Shown piece after piece: positions 1 through 14,213 of a DNA stretch of 64,000 bases. The notes beneath the pieces were generated by a model. That model searched no databases. It was not told the DNA's origin and worked only from the letters and a program-made list of their open reading frames with translations. Positions within the stretch are counted from its first letter, which is position 1. Each line of letters begins with the position of its first letter. Origin of the DNA: Pegea sp. RAD2-039 (taxonomy: Eukaryota; Chordata; Thaliacea; Salpida; Salpidae); assembly GCA_034620365.1 (NCBI GenBank), contig JAQGEQ010000343.1, forward strand, positions 434,001-498,000, given 5' to 3'. The position numbers were made by a program, and so were the translations under genes.

Positions 1-3000
1 AATTTTTGCAGGTTCCTATGTACTTATTATGGATTTCTACATTTTTAACTTGGATTAAATTCAATTATTTTAAATAACTTAAAAAATGTTATTAATGTAA
101 ATATAATTTAGCCTGACTAATTTTTAAAATTTAAAATTGCTGTAAAACTTGTTGAATAACAAAGTTGTATACAAGCTAATAGTTATAAAACCATTTACAC
201 TACATAATGTTCTAACTACAAATTTGATATTGTATACTTGTAATCCTTTCAATATTCAGAACATGTTTTCAAGTTAGTAATATAAACTTTGAATTTTTTT
301 ATATTTTTAATGAACTTGCTGGTTAGTCTTTAAAAATATGAAAGATCAAATTAACTTTTATTTATTTTAAAATAATATTTTTTTTTTCTATTTTATTTCT
401 TTTTAATAATTTTTATTTATTTAAACTGAAAAAAACATTTTATTCATTTTATATTTCTAAATTATTTTTCAAAACTTTTTAACCAATAAGATTATTTTAA
501 AAAAATTATTTGAAAATTTCAGTTTAAAATTTCTATTTATATTTTACAAAAAAAAATTTTATAAATAAAATAAACAAAGTTCTGAATAATTGTCTAAAAC
601 TTTATATTTATTTTTTACTTTTATTTTAAAAAGTAAATTATTAAGGTTATTAACATTTTAAAGATTTTTTTCGCTTTAATGAATTTTGAATTATCGAAAA
701 AAAAAATGACTTTGCAAAATTCAATTATTTGAACTTTGTATTTGAACTTATCACTTAATAATCAAATTTTATTTTATTTATCATCAAAAATTAAACTATT
801 ATCTTTTACAAACCAAAAAATTCATCTATTTTTACAGAATTTTTTTTATTTCAATTTTTTTTTAATAATTAAGAATGTAAACATTTGAAAGTTTAATTTT
901 AAAAAAAATTAAAATAAGAAAATTTTTTGTTTTATTTTTAATCATAAATAGTTTTATAAATTTATTTAGAATAAAAATACTTTATTTAACTTTTAATAAA
1001 ATTAGTCTGTAAAACTGCTAACCATAAAATCATAATTTTAAATTTCAAAATCTTTTATTCTAAGTTTTGATTTTAATCCTAATATGGCTATTTTTAGAAA
1101 AATTGTTTTTCAACTATCAAAATTAAACAAAAAAATTGTTTTATATACAGAGCTTTTACAATTTATATTATCCTTAAATAAATAAAAACAAGATTAAAAG
1201 ATTATTTATTTTGAAATCATTTATCGTTCAAAAAAATCAATTCTTTGGTTTAAATTGATTTAAAACAAATTTTATTTTAAAAATATTTGTCTTTTATCAA
1301 AAAAAAACTAAAAAAAATGTCTAAAATCAAACTCTATGAACAAGTTGTTTTTATCAAGTTTCTTGAAATAATTTAAAAGTATTTTAATTAAAAAGTATTT
1401 TAGTGGTTGACTACTTGAAATTTTAAATAATAAAGAAATTGTTATCAAATTTGTAAAGATTATTAACCAAGTTGACTCAAAACGAATCAAATTTTTCAAA
1501 TCTTTTGATAGTTTTATAAGCAACAAAAAACGTTTTTACTTTTAAAATTATCAAAACAGAAAAAGCGTTTTAAGAAGTTTAAATTAGAAAAATGTTAAAT
1601 ATTTTCTTAAAAGATTAAGTTTAGATAATAATTTGAATATTTTATTTTCAAGCTTAATTTAAGTTAACTTTAGTTTCATCTGAATGACGTCAATATGATT
1701 TAAAATACTGGCTTTCCTGTCTTTCATATATTTTTCTGTTTTCAGGAAACTGTTCTTAAAACCAAAATATTTCCGGTTATTCTGTGGCATAAATAAGATT
1801 TTTTCTGTAAACTTAAAGTTTTAATCAGTTGAAGACTTGTTGAATTATTTTAATCTAACAAAATTTTCTCTTAACTCTGTTTTAATCTATACATGACGCA
1901 CTTACAATCTTTTAAAGGTTTCTCCTTAATGAGTTTTATTATTGGGAATATCCCTAATGAGAAAAGAAAGCTATAATCATCACTTATATTTAAATTCATT
2001 TTATAGAATGACTAGTTTCGTAAATAATATAAAGCTAAACGTTTATAGATTATAACATAAAATTTTTTTGTATATACTTACTTAAATATTTGTATAATTC
2101 AGATAATCTATTTACAGCATTCTAAATATTTAAACTAGGCTTTATTTTAAGTTTTTTTTTAAATCTATTCTTACATATAAAAAACTTACAGATCATTATC
2201 TGACACCAAACTGATAGAGTTAAAAAACTTTTGGTTTTAAGGAAGCAAACAAATTTGAAATCTGCTAAAAAATGAAAATATTTTTGTTTAAAAAAAGCAA
2301 ATAGAAACCGTGGTAAATTTCAAAGTTTATTTCTGTAGCAAAGTTTTAAAAACTTATTTATTTATTGAAGTTATAATCTTAGAGCTTTTTAAATTTGTAT
2401 TGAAATAGTACTAGGTTTAAAACTATTTGAAAATTGAGGCTGTTCAGTTTAAATGACTTTTTATAAATTAAATAATTTGAAATTTAATCAGTAAGTTGAA
2501 ACAGTAAAAAGAAGTTTTAAAAATTCAACTTAAATTTCATTTATTTTTATTAAAAAAGTTAATTATTAATAAAAGCTGGTTTATTATAGTTGATTTCAGC
2601 TAATATTTTGATGTAATAATTGACTAGACTACTAGCTATTGAAATTCTAAAAATTGTTTTTGTTTTCTTAAGAGAATCATATTCAAAAAATATTTACTGA
2701 TTAACTTGAAAAGCTTTTTGTTACAAGTAACTTATCTTTAAATAATTCTCCTTAGTATAAATTTGATTGTTTCATTTCGGTATAAACATTTGAATAAATT
2801 TCTGGTAAAAGAATTTATTAGTCATTTAGATAATTAAAAGGTTTTTTCTCTTTTATACTCACAATATTTAAGTCTATGTTCTAAAAAAAAACTGTTTTTA
2901 AATTGTAGGTTGAATATTTAATAGATCATGACGTCATCAACAAATATTTGTATAACAAAAGATTTGATTAAAAACTGTCGCGAAAAAGAAGAACTTGATT

Positions 3001-3400
3001 ATAATTTTAACTTTCAGTTAAATGACTAAAATTTGAAGTAATTTTGAGTTTAGAAAAGTTGTTTTTGGTTTTAATATTTAAGGTTTGTTTTCAGTTTAAA
3101 ATTGAACTATTGAAAGAAAATTATAAAGTTCAGATATTTATGAGTTTAATATTAGAATAACTTTCTTAAAATATTAGAAAGTTTATATCTGATTTTATAA
3201 ATATTATTTTAAGTTATAAAAGTTCTTTATAATTTATAAGATAGTTACTTAGCAAATTTTTAAGTTTCAAAAAGTATTTTTAACTAATAAAACAATATTT
3301 TCTCTTATAAAAAAGTCAACCACAAAAATTTTAAATAGAATTTTCAAAAAATTACAAAAAATTAAATTTGGGCGAATTGGTTTTCTAAGCAAATTTTCAT
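1..3400. other. AT-rich intergenic DNA
   Basis: No ORF with protein-like composition, RNA gene or tandem repeat was recognised. The stretch is dominated by A/T homopolymer runs. It holds two TGACGTCA palindromes (near 1684 and 2929). Confidence 0.6.
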
Positions 3401-3414
3401 CTTACAGTATTTAC

Positions 3415-3915
3415 CGCCATTTTCTCAACACCATTCTTTTTTTCTCTAATTTCTCTCGTTTTTATAGCTAGCAGTGCTTGCTAAGAAGTAAAACGAAGAA
3501 CTGAAAGCTTACAACGGCCGGTAGACTGATTATATACCAAGCTAAAAATAGATTTTTCTCTTTATCTTCTCCTCAGCAAACCCAATAGCCAATCAGAAAG
3601 CTCGGATGTGACATCATAACAGCAAAGCCTTTAGTGTAGAGCATAGAGCAAGGAAAACATTTTTCATTTGATTGTCGATTTAGTCTGTAGAAGCAACTTT
3701 AAATTGATCTATTTGCAGTTTCAATTTTTAAAAATTTGAATTTCTAAACAGAAAATGTTGTTGTTATTTTAAAAAAAGGCTTTGCAGTTTGAAAAACAGT
3801 TTCAAAGTTATTATTTGAAATGATTAATAATAGTTTCTTTATATAAATAATCAAATTTTTTTTTCTTTAGTTCATTAGATTAGATTTATTTTAGTAAAAA
3901 TATTTTATTTTTAAA
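3415..3915 (+). promoter_or_regulatory. Probable promoter/5'UTR region of the KLF gene
   Basis: Base composition becomes noticeably more mixed just upstream of the KLF start codon. The region holds a CCAAT-type box (GCCAATC at 3588-3594) and a CRE-like TGACATCA at 3609-3616. Both lie about 300 bp upstream of the ATG at 3916. No clear TATA box is assignable in this AT-rich context. The promoter role is inferred from position and these two motifs only. Confidence 0.35.
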
Positions 3916-5718
<1,803 letters not shown>

Positions 5719-8700
5719 ATGCACTTGAGCTGACTGGAAGCAAGCGGTGACGTCATCAGTGTGTGACGTCACACAGTCGAAGCGATCGACAAACCGCCGA
5801 AACTACGTAACCATGAAATATCTATCGAAGTAGTAAAAGCATTGCTGTGTTCTTCCTCCAGTCAGTGACGTCATCAAGACATTGATTACGTAACACACTG
5901 CCTCTGTTCCCGTCGGCAAGTCACGTGACTCACCACTAAATTTTCGACTAAGATTTTTTAGAGCGATGATGACGTCATCGTCATATGCAAGCTGAAAAAT
6001 GAGACGATTTTGGCGTTTTTTCAGTTTGGGTTTTTGCTTTTATCTTCTAATCATCATGTTAACACAACTCTACGGAGTTTTTCTTCTTGTTTTTCTTCTT
6101 GTTTATCATCTTTATATAACCTACATATCAAGTTGTTGCAATCATATCCCACAAACAATTAATTCCTTCTAAAAGTATTAATAGATTATTTTAATTGGAA
6201 AAAAAACTATTTAAAATGTTTTGAAGCCGCTAAAACCATTTAACGGTTTTTTTTTGCTCTTTTTAGCTGCCTAATTTAGATATTTCCTTATTTTTCCAAA
6301 AACCTTAAATTGTTGAAATCATGAAATTTATTAAATCTTTTTGTTCATTTATTAGATCGGGATCACATGATCTTATAAACTGTGAAGTTCTTTTTTAAGA
6401 CAAATTTCAAAAATTAGACCAAGCAACCGGTTTTAAAGACTTTTTTTTTTCTTATGTGATACTTTTTTATTATTTTCTTTATTATTTGATTTCAATTTTT
6501 AATGAGTTAATCAAGTATTAAAGATTTCAGGCAAAAATATTTGAATTAATCAATTAAATAATATTTTTTCCATACTAAACCAATTATTATAATAAAAAAA
6601 ATATAACAATCAAATATTTTGTTTCAGAATTTCATTTAAAATTTCAAAGAATAAAAAGTTTTTTGTAAAAAAGGAATTTTTTCAAATTCAAAATAATCTG
6701 AATATTTGAACCCTAAGGCAGTTATTAGTAAGACCTTGTCTTTTTTGAATCATTAAAATGAAAAAAATGAAAAGAATATTGTGAGAATAGTATGGTAATT
6801 AAGGATAATAATTATTTGAAAATAATATAAATTTTTAAAGTTTTAGTTTGTTTACAAATTGAATAAAATTTATTATTATTTTTTTAATTGTTTCAAAAAA
6901 TTGTTTTTTTTCTCTAATTTTTTAATTTCAAAATTGTTAAAATAATTTTTCGAAGTTTTTTTTTTGCTTCACTGAATTTGTTAAAAACAAAAAAAAATTG
7001 TAAAAAAAAAATGGAAGTATTTTCAAACTAATATAAAAAATTTAAACATTAATTACTACTTTAAACAAATTTCCTAAAAATTTCAACATCTATTTAATAA
7101 TAAATAAAATCCTTGCGATTAACTTTCAATTCAAATGTAATTTATTTGAAAGCAATTCTTAGCCAATCAAAATTGCTGAAATTGCTGAGTAGTGACGTCA
7201 TCACAGTTTGTAGTCAGCCAAGCATTCACAGGATTCCAATATCTTTACATCATTTAAATGACTCAAACTGGTTTATTTAATTAATTAGAGTTTTTAGAAA
7301 TGTTTTTTTGAGATTCTTTTAAAAATAACTTCAATTTAAATTTATAAAATTGATTAAAAAATTCGGATAACAAAATTTTTTGCTTTAATTTGCTTGTTGA
7401 TAAAATTTTGTTTTAATAATTAAATATTTATGGATAATAAAAGGTTAAAATATTCCAAGTGTCGATGACGTCATAATCGAACAAATGTAAAGTTGATGTA
7501 CGTTACGCTTGACTGGTTTTCAAGTTGGATAAATTTTGGAAATATCTGCATTGAAATGAAAAATTTGCAGAAATTGTTGAAACAATACACTATTGAAAAG
7601 CTTTAGAAATTTTGAAGACATCTTTTAATCTCTTCTAAGATTAAAAGCGTTTTCCAGCGCTTATTTTGTTGTTGTTTTTTTTCTTTAACTAAAACCAAAC
7701 TAATTGTTTCTCTAAAACTTTTATTTTCCAAAACAGCAAATCGGATGTGACGTCATCACGTATATTTGAAAGAACAAAAAAATTCTGAAATTTATTTTGT
7801 AAGTTTTAAATGAAGTTAAATAATCGAAAGCAATTAATTAAATAAAGTTATTGTTGAAATGATTAATTAAGATTATATTTTTTATTGTTTTATTTAAGTT
7901 TTAAATATTATAGTTTAAAAAAAGTTTGGGATATTTTGAATATTTGACAAAAACGTTTTTTTTGTTTAAATTGAATATTTTAATTAAATTCTTTGATTTA
8001 TAAATTAAATAATTATTATATGGATTCTTATATCTGTTAATTCTGTTTTAAATAATTTAAATTTTTCTCCTATTTTTATAAAAAAGAATTTCTTGAATTT
8101 AAACTCAAGAAATTTCTTTTTAAGTTCAAAGAAAATGTTTTTTAAAATTTCTAAATTTTTCTTATCTTGTAACAATAAAAAAAAACAACCCAAAAAAAAT
8201 AATAGAATTTAAATCATAAAAATATTTTTAAATTTAAATTTTAAAACCGATATTTCTATTTAAATTGAAAAATTCAATTACAATAATAAACTTTTTATAT
8301 TTTTTACAACATATGTCCAAAAATTATTTGCCGAATTTCTAACCTTGAATTTTATATCTATAGATTTTTTAATAGATAAAAACTCAATAATGATGATACG
8401 CTTGAATGACCACAAGTTGTCAAAACAATTTACGCTCCACTGCGCTTTAAGCATGTCAATGACTTTTAAGTAAAAAGCATCGCGTCTTTTGTGTAAAAAG
8501 AAAATATTTGAGAAGTTGAAAAAAGAATCTTGCTAAACGTTCAACTGCAATTAATTGCAAGTCATCGCATAATTGAGATGAAAATTATTTAAGAAAGTTT
8601 AAAATTAAAGCTTTTTTTGAGTTTTTGAAACAATTTCAAAACTGAAATCAATGATTTTAGATTTTTCATTTTGTTTTGATAATTAAACTTCAAAAATTTA

Positions 8701-8771
8701 AGAAATTTCTGTTTTAAAGTTTAAAAGATGATAACAGCGCCACCGAGTGGTTGAAATTAAATCAAAAATAC
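5719..8771. other. Intergenic DNA downstream of KLF
   Basis: The first 300 bp probably hold the KLF 3'UTR. They are dense in TGACGTCA palindromes (5748, 5764, 5865, 5969). The rest is AT-rich with further palindromes near 7193, 7465 and 7747. No gene was recognised. A 62-codon minus-strand ORF at 8005-8193 is K/F/I-rich and looks like chance. Confidence 0.5.
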
Positions 8772-11646
8772 AGGTGCTAGAAGCAAGTGAGGCTTCACCA
8801 CCTTCAACCACCAAACACAAGATTTGTTTGTAAGAGAAGTTATTATTGACTTGGTGGTGGTGGTCGAGGAGTTTTTACAAGTCAAGATGCTAGAAGCAGG
8901 TGAGTCTTCAGCACCTTCAACCACCAAACACAAGATTTGTTTGTAAGAAAGTTATTATTGACTTGGTGTTGGTGGTCGAGGAGTTTTTACAAGTCAAGGT
9001 GCTAGAAGCAAGTGAGTCTTCAGCATCTTCAACCACCAAACACAAGATTTGTTTGTAAGACAAGTTATTATTGACTTGGTGTTGGTGGTCGAGGAGTTTT
9101 TACAAGTCAAGGTGCTAGAAGCAAGTGAGTCTTCAGCATCTTCAACCACCAAGCACAAGATTTGTTTGTAAGACAAGTTATTATTGACTTGATTTGGTGG
9201 CCGAGGAGTTTTTACAAATCAAGGTGCTAGAAGCAAGTGAGTCTTCAGCACCTTCAACCACCAAACACAAGATTTGTTTGTAAGAGAAGTTATTATTGAC
9301 TTGATTTGGTGGCCGAGAAGTTTTTACAAGTCAAGGTGCTAGAAGCAAGTGAGTCTTCAGCACCTTCAACAACCAAACACAAGATTTGTTTGTAAGAGAA
9401 GTTATTATTGACTTGGTGTTGGTGGTCGAGGAGTTTTTACAAGTCAAGATGCTAGAAGCAAGTGAGTCTTCAGCACCTTCAACCACCAAACACAAGATTT
9501 GTTTGTAAGAGAAGTTATTATTGACTTGGTGTTGGTGGTCGAGGAGTTTTTACAAGTCAAGGTGCTAGAAGCAAGTGAGGCTTCACCACCTTCAACCACC
9601 AAACACAAGATTTGTTTGTAAGAGAAGTTATTATTGACTTGGTGGTGGTGGTCGAGGAGTTTTTACAAGTCAAGATGCTAGAAGCAGGTGAGTCTTCAGC
9701 ACCTTCAACCACCAAACACAAGATTTGTTTGTAAGAAAAGTTATTATTGACTTGGTGTTGGTGGTCGAGGAGTTTTTACAAGTCAAGGTGCTAGAAGCAA
9801 GTGAGGCTTCACCACCTTCAACCACCAAGCACAAGATTTGTTTGTAAGAGAAGTTATTATTGACTTGGTGTTGGTGGTCGAGGAGTTTTTACAAGTCAAG
9901 ATGCTAGAAGCAAGTGAGTCTTCAGCACCTTCAACAACCAAGCACAAGATTTGTTTGTAAGACAAGTTATTATTGACTTGGTGTTGGTGGCCGAGGAGTT
10001 TTTACAAGTCAAGGTGCTAGAAGCAAGTGAGTCTTCAGCACCTTCAACCACCAAACACAAGATTTGTTTGTAAGATTTGTTTGTAAGTTATTATTGACTT
10101 GATTTGGTGGCCGAGAAGTTTTTACAAGTCAAGGTGCTAGAAGCAAGTGAGTCTTCAGCACCTTCAACAACCAAACACAAGATTTGTTTGTAAGAGAAGT
10201 TATTATTGACTTGGTGGTGGTGGTCGAAGAGTTTTTACAAGTCAAGGTGCTAGAAGCAAGTGAGGCTTCACCACCTTCAACCACCAAACACAAGATTTGT
10301 TTGTAAGAGAAGTTATTATTGACTTGGTGTTGGTGGCCGAGGAGTTTTTACAAGTCAAGGTGCTAGAAGCAGGCGAGTCTTCACCACCTTCAACCACCAA
10401 ACACAAGATTTGTTTGTAAGAGAAGTTATTATTGACTTGGTGTTGTTGGTGGAGGAGTTTTTACAAATCAAGGTGCTAGAAGCAAGTGAGTCTTCAGCAC
10501 CTTCAACCACCAAACACAAGATTTGTTTGTAAGAGAAGTTATTATTGACTTGATTTGGTGGCCGAGAAGTTTTTACAAGTCAAGGTGCTAGAAGCAAGTG
10601 AGTCTTCAGCACCTTCAACAACCAAACACAAGATTTGTTTGTAAGAGAAGTTATTATTGACTTGGTGGTGGTGGTCGAAGAGTTTTTACAAGTCAAGGTG
10701 CTAGAAGCAAGTGAGGCTTCACCACCTTCAACCACCAAACACAAGATTTGTTTGTAAGAGAAGTTATTATTGACTTGGTGTTGGTGGCCGAGGAGTTTTT
10801 ACAAGTCAAGGTGCTAGAAGCAGGCGAGTCTTCACCACCTTCAACCACCAAACACAAGATTTGTTTGTAAGAGAAGTTATTATTGACTTGGTGTTGTTGG
10901 TGGAGGAGTTTTTATAAGTCAAGGTGCTAGAAGCAATTGAGTCTTCAGCACCTTCAACCACCAAACACATGATTTGTTTGTAAGACAAGTTATTATTGAC
11001 TTGCTGTTGGTGGTCGAGGAGATTTTAAAAGTCAAGGTGCTAGAAGTAAGTGAGTCTTCAGCACCTTCAACCACCAAACACAAGATTTGTTTGTAAGAGA
11101 AGTTATTATTGACTTGCTGTTGGTGGTTGAGGAGTTTTTACGAGTCAAGGTGCTAGAAGAAAGTGAGTGTTCAGCACCTTCAACCACCAAGCACAAGATT
11201 TGTTTGTAAGACAAGTTATTATTGACTTGGTGGTGGTGGTCGAGGAGTTTTTATAAGTCAAGGTGCTAGAAGCAAGTGAGTCTTCAGCACCTTCAACCAC
11301 CAAACACAAGATTTGTTTGTAAGACAAGTTATTGACTTGGTGTTGGTGGTCGAGGAGTTTTTATAAGTCAAGGTGCTAGAAGCAAGTGAGTTTTCAGCAC
11401 CTTCAACCACCAAGCACAAGATTTGTTTGTAAGACAAGTTATTATTGACTTGGTGTTGGTGGCCGAGGAGTTTTTATAAGTCAAGGTGCTAGAAGAAAGT
11501 GAGTCTTCAGCACCTTCAACCACCAAACACAAGATTTGTTTGTAAGAGAAGTTATTATTGACTTGGTGTTGGTGGCCGAGGAGTTTTTACAAGTCAAGGT
11601 GTTAGAAACAAGTGAGTCTTCAGCACCTTCAACCACCAAACACAAA
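8772..11646. repeat. 113-bp minisatellite, about 25 copies
   Basis: Tandem units of 112-113 bp. Each starts near GGTGCTAGAAGCAAGTGAG and contains the landmarks CACAAGATTTGTTTGTAAGA and TTATTATTGACTTGGTG. Units are about 90-95% alike. Variant units recur in blocks. A four-unit block near 10101 is repeated at 10552 (451 bp apart), and the opening variant near 8773 recurs at 9561 (788 bp, seven units), so higher-order duplication has occurred. The last unit decays at about 11646. The recurrent 60-codon minus-strand ORFs are a by-product of the periodicity. Confidence 0.95.
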
Positions 11647-11723
11647 ATCTTTTCGTAAAATTTATTCTTATTAAGAAATGATTCGATTTCTGAGAAGAAG
11701 TTTTATTTTGGGGCACAAAAAAA

Positions 11724-12244
11724 TCACATCTTTAAACTGAACCTCAAACCCGGGGCGGCATTCCCATAAAAGTTCCCTGTCCAATCTTGACCCTTATCAT
11801 CAGTAAAAACTCCTAAACCATCAAGTTTATTATCCACAAACTCGCCGTGGAAGACACAACCACTACAAGACGACGAACCATTCCACTGGTAACTTCCGCT
11901 TCCGTTAAAAGCATTTTGTTTAAAACTTCCGGTGAAAACATTTCCGTTCGGGAACCGGATCTCTCCTTTACCTTCCATCTTATCGTTCAACCATTGCCCT
12001 GTATACGTCATACCATCGTGTGACTTATGGGTCCCTGACCCACAACGACTAACTCTCCCTTGTGACGTCATCATGAAGTCACCTTCGTATTCATCTCCAT
12101 TTGGAAATAGAAATTTTCCTGTAAAATGGGAAATTTTGGAGTTTTTTGAAGCTTTTTGAACTTTTTCTGACCTTTTCGTAATTGAATTTTGGTGTTTTCT
12201 TCATTAATTTCCAAAACTTTTTCGTTTTCTTCAGATGAACTCAT
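11724..12244 (-). CDS. MORN-repeat protein
   Basis: Two exons on the minus strand (12244-12172 and 12118-11724) encode 155 aa. The start ATG at 12244 opens a short acidic leader (MSSSEENEKV). A 53-bp GT-AG intron splits the first MORN glycine codon. About four to five MORN repeats follow (for example GKFLFPNGDEYEGDF, YTGQW...GKGEIRFPNG, FTGSF...GSGSYQW, FHGEF...GLGVFTDDKG, WTGNFYG). MORN repeats bind phospholipids or act as scaffolds, often in cilia and sperm (family knowledge). No catalytic domain is present, so this is a small scaffold-like MORN protein whose orthology I cannot fix. A TGACGTCA palindrome sits in the coding exon (near 12062). Confidence 0.85.
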
Positions 12245-12408
12245 TGAACTAAGAAAAGATGTTTACTAGAAACAAAAATAGAGAAAGCATTAAAGTTTAT
12301 AAACAAATTTTGACATTTTAAAATTAAAATTTATATTAAAATATAATTTTGATTAATTAAAAAACGTTTTTTAAAGAATTTTAATTAAATATTTTCAAGA
12401 AAAAAATA

Positions 12409-12492
12409 TCCTTCGAGCCGGATTCGAACCAGCGACCTATGGATTTCAACGAACGCTACAGTCCACCGCTCTACCAACTGAGCTATCGAAGG
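12409..12492 (-). tRNA. tRNA-Tyr(GTA): tRNA-Tyr (GTA) with an 11-nt intron
   Basis: Minus-strand cloverleaf. The 7-bp acceptor stem CCTTCGA/TCGAAGG is perfect. A-box AGTTGGTAGAGC, T-arm GGTTCGAATCC and discriminator A are present. The anticodon loop reads CTGTAG followed by an insert, then the 3' stem TCCAT pairing with GTGGA. Removing CGTTCGTTGAA (11 nt, one base after the anticodon) leaves a 73-nt mature tRNA, the standard place for nuclear tRNA-Tyr introns. A run of T follows the 3' end on the minus strand (A-run at 12400-12406), a Pol III terminator. Confidence 0.96.
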
Positions 12493-14213
12493 CACTTGCT
12501 TATTAACAAAATAAATTAATTTATAGATAAACATAATTAATGTATAATTACTTAAAGTAGTTTTTTTTGGTATCGAGGCCTATAAATTGTATGAAAGTTA
12601 TTAATTATAAACTTATTATTTATATTTTAGTAGAATATAGAAGGTGTAATAGAAATCTGGTTTGATAAAATATATAATAAAATTGATAAAAACAAGTTCT
12701 AATAACAAGTTTTGGATAAAAATATTATTTTGAATTATTATAAGAATATTAATATTGGTTCAAAAGTCGAAATTTGGTTTAAACTTTGAAATCGTAGTTT
12801 TTTCCACTTTTTTAATATAACTGTTTATTACTGTATACAAAGTATTTAATATAACATTAATAAAAATAATAATTTTTTGAAATTTAATTACTTACCTTAA
12901 GTAAAAAAGCACAGTGAATTCTCAAATAGAAAATTAAAAAAAAATTACATTTAGAAACAATACTAAAAATATTCTAAAACAGAAAATAGTTTGAAGAAAA
13001 TGCTAAAATTAGTTTAGATATGTTTATTGTTTCACGGTTTAATGATTACAGCTTTTTGTAATTATATGGTAACCGTCAATCTAAAAATAACATTTTTATA
13101 CTTTTTTATTTACTTAAAATAATAAAAAATATAATGATTAGGTCTTTTTAATAATTTTTGTATTTATAAACTCTAATTTTTTGAATATTTATTAGTATTT
13201 ATATATAAATAAACTTTTGAGACAAACTTTAACCACTAGTAGTTGTCATAACAACATCAAAACGCTTCAAATGAAGTTAAACTAAAATCATCAAAATTGA
13301 ATTCTTTCAAATTATAAATTATTTAAATTTTTTAATAGTTTATTGTGGGGCAATTATATTATTAATAGATTTATGTAAAAAAAAAGGAAGCACTAAGTAT
13401 TTAATCTTTTTGAATTGAAATAGAAACTTTTATTTTAAGACTAATAGGTATTATTAAACAGTTTTCCAAATAAGCTTTCAAAATCGATTTTTCTAAAAAA
13501 ATTTGTGTGATGTAACTTAAACAAAAATTTATAAAACTGTTTTTAAGTAAAATATGTTTATTCCATTTAAATTTTGCTTATAAATAATAGAAAATATCTG
13601 AAATAAACTAAAACGTTTTTTTTTCGACTTGTAATATAAAATAAATGTTAAAAAGTAAATTTGCTTAAATTGTTAATTAAAGCAAAAAGGCTATTTTTAC
13701 AAATTATTAAAATATTTCCTTGTAAAGCTTACAAATTTATTTAAGTTAGTTCCTTATTTCAAAATATTTAAAATTGTTTAAAATTGTTTTTTAGATAATT
13801 TTACTATAAGATTTTTTGTAAAGTATTTCAATCTAAATATATATAATTGACTTTTAATAAGGTCAGTATAATTTAAAACAAATATTTTTTGACATTTAAA
13901 AACTTAGCTTTTTGTAAAATAAAAATTTTTGAAGTAGATTAATTAATTTGGATATTTTAGTATTTCAATTTTTTCATATCTTTTGTTGTTTTCTAATTTT
14001 TCACATGAAATAAAAAACCGTCTTAAAAATGTCTTATTAAACACATTTTTTAACTTTTTTAATACTTTTTTGGACTTATATGTATCTAACAAATATTAAT
14101 TTTTATTATAGAAACTGCAAAAAGAATAAAAATGGTTTAATTCTAATAACAGCAAATCATAAAGTTAGTTTTGGAATAAAAATCAACTTTATGAGGATAA
14201 TAAAGATATAAAA
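12493..14213. other. AT-rich intergenic DNA
   Basis: No gene recognised. The only structure noted is a short imperfect hairpin at about 13034-13076, with ACGGTT/AACCGT and ATTACA/TGTAAT arms. Confidence 0.5.

Noticed and set aside
1308-1526. A 72-codon minus-strand ORF
   Set aside because: Composition is only L/I/K/F/N as expected of AT-rich chance ORFs, with no motif and no neighbouring exon signals.
8994-11327. Five 60-codon minus-strand ORFs in the 113-bp minisatellite
   Set aside because: They recur once per repeat pair at the same phase. The unit is not a multiple of three, so the frames close after 60 codons. No start context or splice structure is seen.
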